Source: Mesotoga sp. BH458_6_3_2_1 (GTDB lineage: Bacteria > Thermotogota > Thermotogae > Petrotogales > Kosmotogaceae). Taken from it: a stretch of DNA of 64,000 nt. Shown here piece after piece: positions 36,723 to 45,634 of this stretch. Under the pieces are notes generated by a model. That model made no database searches. It saw only the letters and a program-made list of their open reading frames with translations, and had not been told where the DNA came from. The position numbers and the translations under genes are program-made. The stretch spans positions 1-64,000 of the forward strand of contig NZ_JFHL01000025.1 of the NCBI RefSeq assembly GCF_003664995.1, given 5' to 3'. The stretch's first letter is position 1, and every line of letters begins with the position of its first letter.

Positions 36723-38028
36723 GAAAGGTCAGAGACTCCCAGCAGAACATGCAAGCAAGATCGGTCATATTGATTTGACCAAAAGCGAGTTTGTTCGCAA
36801 GATTGTGGAAGATCTAGGCCTTAACGAAGAATCAGAAGATTACTCTCAAAGAGACATGCCCATTATATCTGTTTCTAATCTTGGTAGTACATCCCTAATA
36901 CCAATGATCTATGGGATTGATGGTTCTATGCAGATTATAGAGGAGAAAGGCAAATGGCCATTCAAGAGATACGCTTTCATAAAAACCGCAATGCTTCGTA
37001 TCGATTTTAGAAGTCTCGAGAAGATTGATAAAAACTACCCAAACCCATTTGAACTTGAGAGCTTAATGAAGAAATCTGCGATTTATCACTATACAGCTTT
37101 CCCTTTGCGAAACATTTCTTATGAAGGGCTGAATATCTATGATGCCATTAGATCAATTGTATTTAAATCACTAAAGCAAACCCTAGAAGAAGAAGTTTTG
37201 GAGACCCTGAAGTGGCTCTTGTATGAGAAATGGGCAGCAACAAAGAAGCAACTCGAGTTCTTTGAATGCCCGCACTGTCATAGTCCAAGGGCGACGCTTG
37301 AATATGATGCAGAAGTTGGTCCATGTCCTATATGTGGGAGAGAGATATTCATTACTGACTGTCTGGGATTTCATCAAGACATGAATCAAGATATTGCACG
37401 CGATTCAATTATCGGAACGTACATGATTATCCACGAAACTTTGCTCATGCTCACAGGAGTAAGGCTTCTTTGGGATAGAAACAAATCTGTTCTGAAAGAC
37501 TCCCTTTTCATTAAGGATGGTCCCCTTTCTATTAGAGCCCAGTATTCAAAGCTGGTTCAACCAATTCGACGCTTTTTGTCTCATGCAAGATCATGCGGAA
37601 TAGAAGTCAATATTCTTGGCCAAGAAAAGACTGGTGCCTTTAGAGACCATTTCGATATGATTTCTCCCTGTATAGACGCCGGCTACGCATTCATTCCTTC
37701 AAGTTCATACATCATTAGAGAAATTCAAGGTAGAAGTGAAACAGGAGCTCCTTATGGAAAGGATACAAACTATGGAGCGAAGGTCTTTTATAAGTTCAAC
37801 AACTATCATAAAATGGTTCTCAATATTCCCATTGGGGACTATTTGAGTGATCCAAAAGAGAACGATTTGATAGGGTTCGAAAGAATTATGGCCACACTTC
37901 CGAGCATCATTAGTAATCGCTTTGAGGGGGCGATATATCCAATTGAACTAGCCAACGGAATAGCCTCCCTCTCAAGCTATCCATCTGCAAAAGTACTAGA
38001 GCTCTTTGCTTCTGAACTGAGGAAGTGA
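36712..38028 (+). CDS. nurA: NurA-like nuclease with zinc-ribbon insertion
   Basis: The protein has 438 residues; the ATG at 36712 lies inside the HerA end, with AAGGTG upstream. NurA signatures are IYGIDGSMQ (about 66-74) and FIKDGPLSIRAQYSKL (about 267-282), supplying the metal-binding acids, then VNILGQEKTGAFRDH and the C-terminal FEGAIYPIELANGIA. Between them (about 186-212) lies CPHCHSPRATLEY...CPICG, a zinc ribbon not found in the short archaeal proteins. Position directly after HerA makes a HerA-NurA complex very likely. Confidence 0.85.
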   Translation: MPYEKGQRLPAEHASKIGHIDLTKSEFVRKIVEDLGLNEESEDYSQRDMPIISVSNLGSTSLIPMIYGIDGSMQIIEEKGKWPFKRYAFIKTAMLRIDFRSLEKIDKNYPNPFELESLMKKSAIYHYTAFPLRNISYEGLNIYDAIRSIVFKSLKQTLEEEVLETLKWLLYEKWAATKKQLEFFECPHCHSPRATLEYDAEVGPCPICGREIFITDCLGFHQDMNQDIARDSIIGTYMIIHETLLMLTGVRLLWDRNKSVLKDSLFIKDGPLSIRAQYSKLVQPIRRFLSHARSCGIEVNILGQEKTGAFRDHFDMISPCIDAGYAFIPSSSYIIREIQGRSETGAPYGKDTNYGAKVFYKFNNYHKMVLNIPIGDYLSDPKENDLIGFERIMATLPSIISNRFEGAIYPIELANGIASLSSYPSAKVLELFASELRK

Positions 38029-38101
38029 ACCTAACAGCTCTGAGCAATTTCATCACACAGCTTGTCACGCATCAATCTGAGCACATTGGAGGAACGACCA
38101 C

Positions 38102-39709
38102 ATGAAGATCACCCATTTCTGTTTTGAAAACTTCAAGGGATATTCCACAAGAACGAAACTCCCATTAGCTCCGATAACTGCTATTTACGGGCAAAATAGT
38201 TCCGGAAAGAGTTCTATCATCCAAGCAATGCTGTTTCTATCACAGGCTTTTCTTAAAGAGTTTACGCAGGATTCCTTTACTGAACCATTCGAAGATTATC
38301 TCGATTTCGAGAATATTGTTTATGAGCATGATACATCACGAACTATGAAACTCGGCATTCGTGCAGAATTCGAGTATAAGAACTACGAAGGCTTAATCGG
38401 TACCTTGAGTTCAGATCCTTTCGAAATCTATATAAATTTCGACAAGTTCACTATTTCCTCGCAAAACAGCCATCGACGTCTCTCGTTTGAGGTATTCTAC
38501 GATGAAGAGGAAACACCTCTAATAAAGGGGACATTTTTCGGCGATCATTCCGGATCTTATGGGTTCAGTCCCTCGGTAAATTTCGTTGACAAAAACTCTA
38601 AATACCTTGAAATAATTGCATCTTTCATGTGGACAAAGTGGAAAGAGTTGCTTGATAAAAACGATCTTGATTCGCCTAATAGTATTATTCGCGGATTAAT
38701 GAGGGAAACTAAGAAAGACTTAGGTTTATTGGAAACACCTGGGTTTGACCCCTTAAATGTTGCAGAGGAACACTTCCTGAAGACAGTTCGATATTTCTGG
38801 CCTGTTACAACAAAGGAGATATTCGGGTTTTATGACGAGTATGAAGGAGTTGTTGATGAGCATTTATCGGATAACGAACAATCAGAACAACAGGTAACTG
38901 AACATGCTTCAGGGGACCAATCTGCTTCAGAGGACTCTGGTTTTTTATGGACTATAAACAAGTTCTGTTTTGGCGAGTCATTTAGCCCTTACTCCAAATT
39001 AACACCAGACACGATAGTTCACAATCTTTTTGATAAGTTGCGATATTTCTCGAGAGAACAAATGCGTGTCATCGGACCGTTTAGAAGAGTTCTGGATAGA
39101 ACCCCAAGCAGGCAGCGTTCTTCTGAGGATTATGTCGGATTGGATGGATCAGATGCATTCGCAATTTTAGAATCAAACCCTGTCCTGGCAAAAAGCGTTC
39201 AAAGTGCTTTGGAAGATCTCGACATTCCATACGACATCGCTATCATACCTGGTGATCAAAACAAACGCTTCTTCTTCGTATCTCTTGAGCAAAGCCGAAC
39301 AAAACTCAGTACCACGTTCAAAGATGTGGGTGTGGGCATAAGCCAGGTGGTTCCCATTATTGTTCAATTATCTATTGGGAAAAACACTGCGGTCGTGCTG
39401 CAGCAACCGGAGCTCCATCTTCATCCAAGACTGCAAGGCAATCTTGCCGAGTATATTGGTAAAAGAGTCCTGGATCAGAGCAAAGCGGTTGAAAGAGTCA
39501 TTGTAGAAACACATAGTGAAAGCATGGCTTTAAGGTGGCGCAAACTCGTTCGCAAGGGGAGGATTTCGAAGGATATGATCACATTCCTATATGTTGAACG
39601 AGTAGGAAATAGATCTACCATTACCGAAATTAAACTCGATGAAGAGGGTGACTTCACGAAATTATGGCCAGAAGGCTTCTTCGAAGAGAGACTAGAGGAG
39701 TTACTGTAA
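38102..39709 (+). CDS. OLD/RecF-like ABC-type ATPase (AAA_15/DUF3696-like)
   Basis: The protein has 535 residues. It starts ITHFCFENFKGY, with Walker A YGQNSSGKSS (about 29-38). The C-terminal part has VVLQQPELHLHPRLQ (about 431-445) as signature/Walker B and VIVETHSES (about 465-473), the layout of AAA_15/AAA_21 with a DUF3696-like tail. No Toprim domain follows, so the nuclease, if any, would be the next protein. GGAGGA precedes the ATG. The gap after NurA is 73 nt without an evident promoter. The TAATG overlap with the next gene marks a two-gene unit like other ATPase-effector defence pairs. Confidence 0.82.
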   Translation: MKITHFCFENFKGYSTRTKLPLAPITAIYGQNSSGKSSIIQAMLFLSQAFLKEFTQDSFTEPFEDYLDFENIVYEHDTSRTMKLGIRAEFEYKNYEGLIGTLSSDPFEIYINFDKFTISSQNSHRRLSFEVFYDEEETPLIKGTFFGDHSGSYGFSPSVNFVDKNSKYLEIIASFMWTKWKELLDKNDLDSPNSIIRGLMRETKKDLGLLETPGFDPLNVAEEHFLKTVRYFWPVTTKEIFGFYDEYEGVVDEHLSDNEQSEQQVTEHASGDQSASEDSGFLWTINKFCFGESFSPYSKLTPDTIVHNLFDKLRYFSREQMRVIGPFRRVLDRTPSRQRSSEDYVGLDGSDAFAILESNPVLAKSVQSALEDLDIPYDIAIIPGDQNKRFFFVSLEQSRTKLSTTFKDVGVGISQVVPIIVQLSIGKNTAVVLQQPELHLHPRLQGNLAEYIGKRVLDQSKAVERVIVETHSESMALRWRKLVRKGRISKDMITFLYVERVGNRSTITEIKLDEEGDFTKLWPEGFFEERLEELL

Positions 39710-40752
39710 TGATTAACCTTAGCATAGATGAGTTCTTTTGGCCATTTGTGAGGCTTTCAACTGATGTAGCGAACATAGAGAAAAATCCCGAGAAACTCTA
39801 CATGTTGCTTGTGGATATGATAAGAAACAGTTGTCCAATGGAGAGAAGTAAATTGGCTATTCTTGCGGACGAAATCAGGAGACTTCACAAGGAATCAAAG
39901 GCTAGAAAAGATGTTAAGAAAGTGGCCTTTTACGAAAAGATTCTGGGATTTCTTGACGGACTGAGAAACACGGGGCTAGTCTATGACTCGCTGCACTTGA
40001 CATCACTCGACATGAATGAAATAAGCAACGACAGACACAACTCCTTGAAGTACTATCATGTTCAATGGGACATAACGAATCATGCAGATGTAGTCGGCAA
40101 CAAACGGCTTTGGACCCAAATCGAGCGTGCAGTTACAAATACAGACAAAATTGCCGTGGTGGACAGATACATCAATCTTGCGATTCTTGACAAAGCTTGG
40201 GATTCTAAGAAAAAGAATGCGAATTGCTTTGATACGCTTGAATGGCTGTCCAAGAATCTCAAAGTCGACAAAGCCTCAAATCCAAATGATCCCATGATAT
40301 TCATAATTGCTACTTTTCCTGGCACCTCAGAAGATAGAAATAAACTCCAAGAACTTCTGAGAGACTTGGACAAGAAAGTAGTATCTTTCAGAAATGATTT
40401 TGATTTCCCTGTCTCTATACTTATCCCAACAAGTACTTTCGAAAGCAAAGAGTACTTGCATCTTCACGAACGATTCCTGATAACTACGCAAGTGATAATG
40501 AAATCGGATGGAGGCTTCGGTCTTACAAATACATCCGAAACAACATTGCTAGTTTGGAACTCCCAAAGGGTAATCAACTTGTTAAGACATCTTGAGGAGC
40601 TCAATGATGGGCTTCACGGGAAGCGCACCTTGAAAGTAGCTGTGTTTTCTCCTGATGAGAAGAAATGGCATCTTGAAAGCAAATTGCCTGACTCATTCAA
40701 GGAACTAGTTTGTACAGCCAAAAACAGATGTTACTCGCGACAGAGTAGGTAA
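39709..40752 (+). CDS. Unknown protein, probable effector partner of the OLD-like ATPase
   Basis: The protein has 347 residues, starting on the ATG that overlaps the ATPase stop, with GAGGAG eight nt upstream. I do not recognise the family. The first about 110 residues are helical. Two motifs stand out, VVDRYINLAILD (about 150-161) and YLHLHERFLITTQ (about 249-261), followed by GGFGLTNTSE. A paired Asp-Arg and His-x-Arg-Phe of this kind is reminiscent of phospholipase-D-like folds with an HDRF-type motif, but this is a guess. Its tight coupling to an ATPase suggests a toxic or nucleolytic effector. Confidence 0.65.
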   Translation: MINLSIDEFFWPFVRLSTDVANIEKNPEKLYMLLVDMIRNSCPMERSKLAILADEIRRLHKESKARKDVKKVAFYEKILGFLDGLRNTGLVYDSLHLTSLDMNEISNDRHNSLKYYHVQWDITNHADVVGNKRLWTQIERAVTNTDKIAVVDRYINLAILDKAWDSKKKNANCFDTLEWLSKNLKVDKASNPNDPMIFIIATFPGTSEDRNKLQELLRDLDKKVVSFRNDFDFPVSILIPTSTFESKEYLHLHERFLITTQVIMKSDGGFGLTNTSETTLLVWNSQRVINLLRHLEELNDGLHGKRTLKVAVFSPDEKKWHLESKLPDSFKELVCTAKNRCYSRQSR

Positions 40753-41106
40753 TCGTTTATTGTTGCATATTCAATTCGTTGCAAACAATCAGCTATTGAT
40801 TGAGCGGTTGCTGTTTGCCAAGAAAACTAGCCTATCATTCATGCGAAATGGCAAATACAGAAATAGGAATCTCGTTCATTATATACGCTGTTATAGTGTT
40901 ATCTTGAACCTCAATTTCTACTTAGTAAGAGATGATTAACCATTTTGCATGACAGGAAAAACACCTAAACAAGAGCAACTCTACTTGAAACTAGTTCTCT
41001 CAAGAAAGGATCAACTCTAATATGAAGCACCCCTACATTGAGATTGCTGAGCAAACAATCTGGTGCCATTCTCTTATAACCAACTGAAATAAAGTTTAGC
41101 TCTTGC
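40753..41106. other. Gap at the end of the defence operon
   Basis: A+T-rich, no gene and no clear terminator. It separates the rightward operon from convergently transcribed genes. Confidence 0.5.
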
Positions 41107-41757
41107 CTAAATAATAACTCTCGACCTGAGTTCAATGAATCTGAAGTGTTTAATATTCGGCAAATAGTCGTCGCCAAGAACCCTTTCACTGATCTTGTAC
41201 AAAAGAGCGGGCGGTATCTTTGCATTGTCCTTATCTGAAGTTGTTTTCCTGCGAATAGCTTCAACTAAAACTGGATTGAAGTATTGCAGTATTTCCCTGA
41301 AACAGATGTATCTTTCGATTAGATCAAGATTAAACGCTTTGTCATACTCTTCTTCTTCTGCAGCAAAAGCTTCAAGACTGGGAAGCCTGTCATCGTAGTG
41401 CCAATGATCGTCGCTTCCCATGTAGAAGTCCCAATCATAGTCCAGCATTTTTTCTCTCTCAGTCCTTCTTCTCCTCATAGTCTCTATGTAATCATACCCA
41501 TCGCGGATTTTTTCCAGAAGCGACTCTGCCTTTCTTCCAAGCATCTTTGGCAATTTACAAATCTTTGATAGCAAAGGACTCTCTTTATCAGCTAACCCTC
41601 CGAGAAAGAAATAGCCTCTCAGATCTTTAATAATCGTGAGTGTGACATTCTCATACAACAATGATAATTTGTGGATCAACACAACGTCCACAAAAGGGCC
41701 TTTGAAACAAACGGGATACTCTTTTTCGTCCATCGGGATAAATTCATGAATATCCAA
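41107..41757 (-). CDS. Hypothetical protein
   Basis: The protein has about 216 residues. The TTG at 41757 is preferred: AGGAGG lies 11 nt before it, while the upstream GTG overlaps that site. The sequence is mixed alpha/beta with a charged middle (RRRRTEREKMLDYDWDFYMGSDDHWHYDD) and no signal peptide or known motif. It may interact with nucleic acid through the arginine cluster, but that is a guess. It stands alone on the minus strand between the defence operon and the LRR remnant. Confidence 0.6.
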   Translation of the reverse strand: MDIHEFIPMDEKEYPVCFKGPFVDVVLIHKLSLLYENVTLTIIKDLRGYFFLGGLADKESPLLSKICKLPKMLGRKAESLLEKIRDGYDYIETMRRRRTEREKMLDYDWDFYMGSDDHWHYDDRLPSLEAFAAEEEEYDKAFNLDLIERYICFREILQYFNPVLVEAIRRKTTSDKDNAKIPPALLYKISERVLGDDYLPNIKHFRFIELRSRVII

Positions 41758-41847
41758 CCTTGGGGCCACCTCCTTTCTTCATGATGTGCGTACCTGAATT
41801 AACCCATATACATTAATTCTATATTATTATGCAGAACCATGTTTGTC

Positions 41848-41947
41848 CCTAGCAATGAGAGCCTCTATGTTCTGCATCTAATCAGAACTGGGCGTGATAT
41901 AATCATGTTCCGTGGTATGTCAATACAATCTCCCAAGCCCAAATCAG
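41848..41947 (-). pseudogene. Decayed 3' end of an LRR lipoprotein gene
   Basis: About 100 nt align with the 3' end of the LRR gene at 45635-47593 (its 45650-45752 part). On the minus strand, DLGLGDCIDIPRNM corresponds to DFGLGDYVDMRWNM, after which a one-base deletion shifts the frame. Similarity ends abruptly near 41948. It appears to be the remnant of a paralogue. Confidence 0.7.
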
Positions 41948-42408
41948 GTGCTCTGCAAAAGTCAAACCAGATTGACTGAACAACAAGCCCCAATAATAGA
42001 AGAACTGATACTCGGAAGTAAAACTTATCTCGAGGACAACTCGTTTTCGACAAGCCATCAGTCAGTAAATGTTTACGTGAAGCCTGAAAAACGGTACGAG
42101 GTAAGAAGCGAAGATAATGCCATCGACGTACAGATTCACGAATAGCACTGCAACTTAACTAGAATCACAATAGGACTGGATCCTATTTGTTTCTTAGAGA
42201 TCTACTGCGTGCTGTGTACATTAATGATACTCCATGTTGAGAATTTCTGTTTCTTGTCTTGTCTGATAGTCTTTGTCTGAATTCTCTGTTGCCAATGAAA
42301 GTCTCTCTTTTAATCAACTGAACTTTGGCAACAAGTAGTTCTTTGATTTCTGATCAGACTTCGGTTCTTGCACTGTTTTTCCATTAATGCTTCTACAAAG
42401 ATGGTCCG
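41948..42408. other. Gap without a supported gene
   Basis: A plus-strand frame (to 42145) has a plausible-looking second half (TEQQAPIIEELILGSKTY) but no ribosome site, and its first part lies in the LRR remnant. A pair GTTGCCAA (42289-42296) and TTGGCAAC (42325-42332) could form a stem. Nothing else is evident. Confidence 0.4.
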
Positions 42409-43260
42409 TTATCCCTTCTCCAATCTCCACTTCTTATAGTCTTCAAACTCTTCAGAAAATCTACCGAAAGGATCGTTTTCTCTATCAATAGAACAAAAAT
42501 AACACTGAAGCCTGTATTCTCTTCCGATAGTCCAAGTCTCAAACAAATCAACACCACTGCAAAAAAATCTCTCGAGAAAGTCGAGTGGTTCATCGAACTT
42601 ACTGCCAAAATGAATTCTCGCTAGGTTGTTGATATACAAGCAGCTAGTCATAGAATGGGGGCTAATATCATATTCATCAAACATCTGGTCAAAATACCTT
42701 CTGAATCTGTTAAGGGTATTATCCGGCCAGTATCCTCTATACTTAAAATTTTCCTTCATACCGACATCCAAAGTTCTACAATCTTCCTTGTAAATCTGCG
42801 GATCGGAATATTCTTTGATCTGAATGAGTTTGAGAAGGATTTCAAAGTATATGTCAAATCCTATTCCCGCTAGCACATGATCCCCTTCCCGGGAAAGACA
42901 TTTGCATAACCTCTCCAAAGCAGCAGCAGACCATTCTAGATCCAACAAGATGTTTTCAAAAGTAAGCTCGCTGAGCACACTTGCCAAAACGCACGTTCTG
43001 AAGGAGTTTGGAAGAAAACTGAACCTCCTGAAATCCGGGGACTTAGTTGTAATCTGTTCGCGAAATTCATCCGGATTTATAAGAAAACCAGTGTAGGATT
43101 TGTCAAGATTCTCGATGAATTTTCCGTATTCTTTAGCAATTTTCGCTTTAGCGTCCTCGTAGTCTTTACTTCCTTCTTTTGCATCAAAGGGGTTCTTGTG
43201 ATGCTTGTCTCCAAACCACATTTTCATGTCAGCTACACCAACCCAATATGTTTTATACAT
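42409..43260 (-). CDS. Hypothetical protein, mostly helical
   Basis: The protein has 283 residues and no family is recognised. The N terminus is MYKTYWVGVADMKMWFGDKHHKNPFD, followed by charged helices; the middle has CVLASVLSELTFENILLDLEWSAAALERLCKCL. There is no ribosome site before the ATG at 43260, but TATGAT lies just upstream, so a leaderless message is possible; an internal ATG at 43227 follows GGTG. It is divergent from the coiled-coil protein gene at 43312, with only 51 nt between starts, hinting at shared regulation. Confidence 0.6.
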   Translation of the reverse strand: MYKTYWVGVADMKMWFGDKHHKNPFDAKEGSKDYEDAKAKIAKEYGKFIENLDKSYTGFLINPDEFREQITTKSPDFRRFSFLPNSFRTCVLASVLSELTFENILLDLEWSAAALERLCKCLSREGDHVLAGIGFDIYFEILLKLIQIKEYSDPQIYKEDCRTLDVGMKENFKYRGYWPDNTLNRFRRYFDQMFDEYDISPHSMTSCLYINNLARIHFGSKFDEPLDFLERFFCSGVDLFETWTIGREYRLQCYFCSIDRENDPFGRFSEEFEDYKKWRLEKG

Positions 43261-43311
43261 AATGTTATCATATTAAGGATGTATTAAAAAACATGTGCTG
43301 CGGGAGTATCG

Positions 43312-44778
43312 ATGATGAAAAGAGATTTTTTTAACAGACTTGCTGATCTATTGGAAGATCTCCTCAACCGTTCTACGGATTTAGATAATGAGATTTCAGA
43401 TGAGATGCTGGATAGGGTGTTTTCAAATGTGATCTACGAGTTATACAACACAGTTAACCTGACTCATGTCCAACGCCTTAGAAATGAAATCATCAACAAT
43501 CCTTATATGGACAGGACTCTTGATGATGAGTTGCTTTCTGACATTACTCGTGTAAGAGCTCTTATCGCTTCAGTAATCAGAAGACTGCTAGTTGACATCA
43601 TTGGTGATGGATTGCCTTACGACATTCAAATCGAAAGTGTGCTCGATGCGCTCATCGCCGAATTTTATTTATCCTACACATCGAGCCGACCATCATATCA
43701 ACTAACAACTCCTTCTCGGTGGGCAGAACTCAACTCAAGGGATTCGTCCACTAACAATACAACTTACACTGGCTATAAGCTTCTTGAATACTGTTTCGGT
43801 GACTCCAGTTCTTTGGAGATTCTGAACATTCTCTGGGACCAGTTAATGCAAGATAAAGCTCTTGAAAACTCTGATTCATCCGTGTATAAGAACGCAAAAG
43901 AAGTGTACGGTGATTTTGATGCGGACGTTGCAAGCTTTGTTGAAGCCCTGCTTGGAGAAGAGAGTGTAAGTTTGCTGAACAAATACGCAAAAATGATTTT
44001 TGGCGAAGAGAGTATTGACAATGTAGCAATTGGGAAGAGTGCACTGGCTATGCTTGGTGCAACGAGAACTGATGAAAGCAAATACAGTATAAGCTCTCGT
44101 TCACTGAAAACTATACTGGTAATTCTACCCGCGTTCATGAGCACACTAAAGACAAACCTAGAACTCACAAGCCTTAAGCCAGTAGTAAGCGTATTACAGG
44201 CCGAGAAAGAGAACATTCAGAAATCGGCAAATCAGGAAGCAAACAAAATCCGGTTGCAGCTTGACGAGCTTAGCGGGCAGCTTCTAAAGGAAAAGCAAAA
44301 GATCAACAGACTTAGAAACAGAAACACCGATTTGGAAACTTTCAAAGATGCGCGTAGCACACTTATGAACACCCTGGATGCTCTCGAACGCGAAAGAGAA
44401 GAACTGACTAGAAGTCTTCAATTCAAAGAAGATATACTCAAGCTCACTAGTGATGAATTGTTGAAGTTGAAAGAAACTATGAGCAAAAACCTCAGAGAAT
44501 TCGTCTTTTCCCGCCCTGTATATGTAAACTATTTCGGCGCAGAAAAAGAGCTACATACTGCATTGCTAAGATACAATGTGATAGTCGAGATCTATAGCCC
44601 TTTTGAACCCCCTTCCACGAACTTGAAGAGATCCGATGTAACCATTCTCAATACACAGAGGGCGAGTCATGCAGTCTACTATTGGTTGAAAAGCCGCATA
44701 AATGATCTCGTATTGGTGAATAACAGTAACCCCTATCTAATAAAATCGGAGATCTGCAGAGTAATGGGTATTTCTTGA
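43312..44778 (+). CDS. Coiled-coil protein with DUF2325-like C terminus
   Basis: The protein has 488 residues. Residues 1-290 are helical without a known domain. About 295-395 is a long coiled coil (QLLKEKQKINRLRNRNTDLE...). The C-terminal 90 residues have the DUF2325 outline: an N-terminal strand with a glycine (VYVNYFGAEKELHTAL), then KRSDVTILNTQRASHAVYYW and LVLVNNSNPYLIKSEI. DUF2325 domains often sit in regulator-like or defence-associated proteins and have no proven activity. GGGAG precedes the ATG. It converges with the TPR gene, 8 nt apart. Confidence 0.65.
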   Translation: MMKRDFFNRLADLLEDLLNRSTDLDNEISDEMLDRVFSNVIYELYNTVNLTHVQRLRNEIINNPYMDRTLDDELLSDITRVRALIASVIRRLLVDIIGDGLPYDIQIESVLDALIAEFYLSYTSSRPSYQLTTPSRWAELNSRDSSTNNTTYTGYKLLEYCFGDSSSLEILNILWDQLMQDKALENSDSSVYKNAKEVYGDFDADVASFVEALLGEESVSLLNKYAKMIFGEESIDNVAIGKSALAMLGATRTDESKYSISSRSLKTILVILPAFMSTLKTNLELTSLKPVVSVLQAEKENIQKSANQEANKIRLQLDELSGQLLKEKQKINRLRNRNTDLETFKDARSTLMNTLDALEREREELTRSLQFKEDILKLTSDELLKLKETMSKNLREFVFSRPVYVNYFGAEKELHTALLRYNVIVEIYSPFEPPSTNLKRSDVTILNTQRASHAVYYWLKSRINDLVLVNNSNPYLIKSEICRVMGIS

Positions 44779-44786
44779 CCCAATAA

Positions 44787-45404
44787 TTACCACGTCCCTA
44801 TAAAAGGATATCCCCATAATGGATCGTTTTCAGCTATGGAGAAATCATCGCCAAGAGTCTTTTCAAAGAGCTGATCAATACACTTCTGAGACAAATCTCT
44901 ATTGCCCTGTCTTGTATAAACATATGCAAGATCTATGTAAGCCCATTGCAAATTGGGATATAGTGAAATCGCCTTTTCTAGGTCTCTTGCTGCCTTTTCA
45001 TATTCGAGCAGCATTATATACACGTTTCCGCGAGCAAAATACGCTAGAGCAAATGTGTCGTTTATCTGTATGGCTCTTGTGAAGTCTTGAACCGCATAAT
45101 CGAGATTGTCCATCATGTAGTCGACTCCCCTAACATAGTAGTGCAATTCATTTAGAGGATCTAACTTCAATGAGCTTCCGCGTATTGCATCAACTCTAGT
45201 TACTTCTTGGGCCGAAGAAATTGAACGCCTAAGTTTCTCTTTTGACTCCTTGGAATCAGGCAACGTGAAGTCAGCTGATTTTTTAGCTAGTACTTCTGAG
45301 AGTATTCTTTCCATCTTTTCTGGTTCCAGGCCCATTTCATCTTCTTCTCTGCTCTTAGTACCCTTACCGAGAATTCTTTCTAGTAGCACGCGCTTTCCAT
45401 TCAA
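44787..45404 (-). CDS. TPR-repeat protein
   Basis: The protein has 205 residues and a TTG start with AGGAGG eight nt upstream. After a charged N terminus, about residues 85-185 form three TPR units (LNELHYYVRGVDYMMDNLDYA, FALAYFARGNVYIMLLEYEKA, LQWAYIDLAYVYTRQGNRDL). No signal peptide is present. It would mediate protein contacts; partners are unknown. Confidence 0.75.
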   Translation of the reverse strand: MNGKRVLLERILGKGTKSREEDEMGLEPEKMERILSEVLAKKSADFTLPDSKESKEKLRRSISSAQEVTRVDAIRGSSLKLDPLNELHYYVRGVDYMMDNLDYAVQDFTRAIQINDTFALAYFARGNVYIMLLEYEKAARDLEKAISLYPNLQWAYIDLAYVYTRQGNRDLSQKCIDQLFEKTLGDDFSIAENDPLWGYPFIGTW

Positions 45405-45634
45405 GATGTTTTCCTCCTATCAACACAAACATTGTCTTGTTAACGAGCCTGATTTCTTTCTTGCTGATGAGCACTAACGAGATCTAAATTTCCACGGATA
45501 GTTGCGTCAAGAAAGTGCTAGGGCTTTCTTCCGGCACATTCCACTAGTTTTCTGGTCTCTTACCAAGAAAAAGAGTTCCTCACCTTCATTTATTATAGGC
45601 ATAATCCGGTGGCAGAATTATCCTTCTTTGCTAT

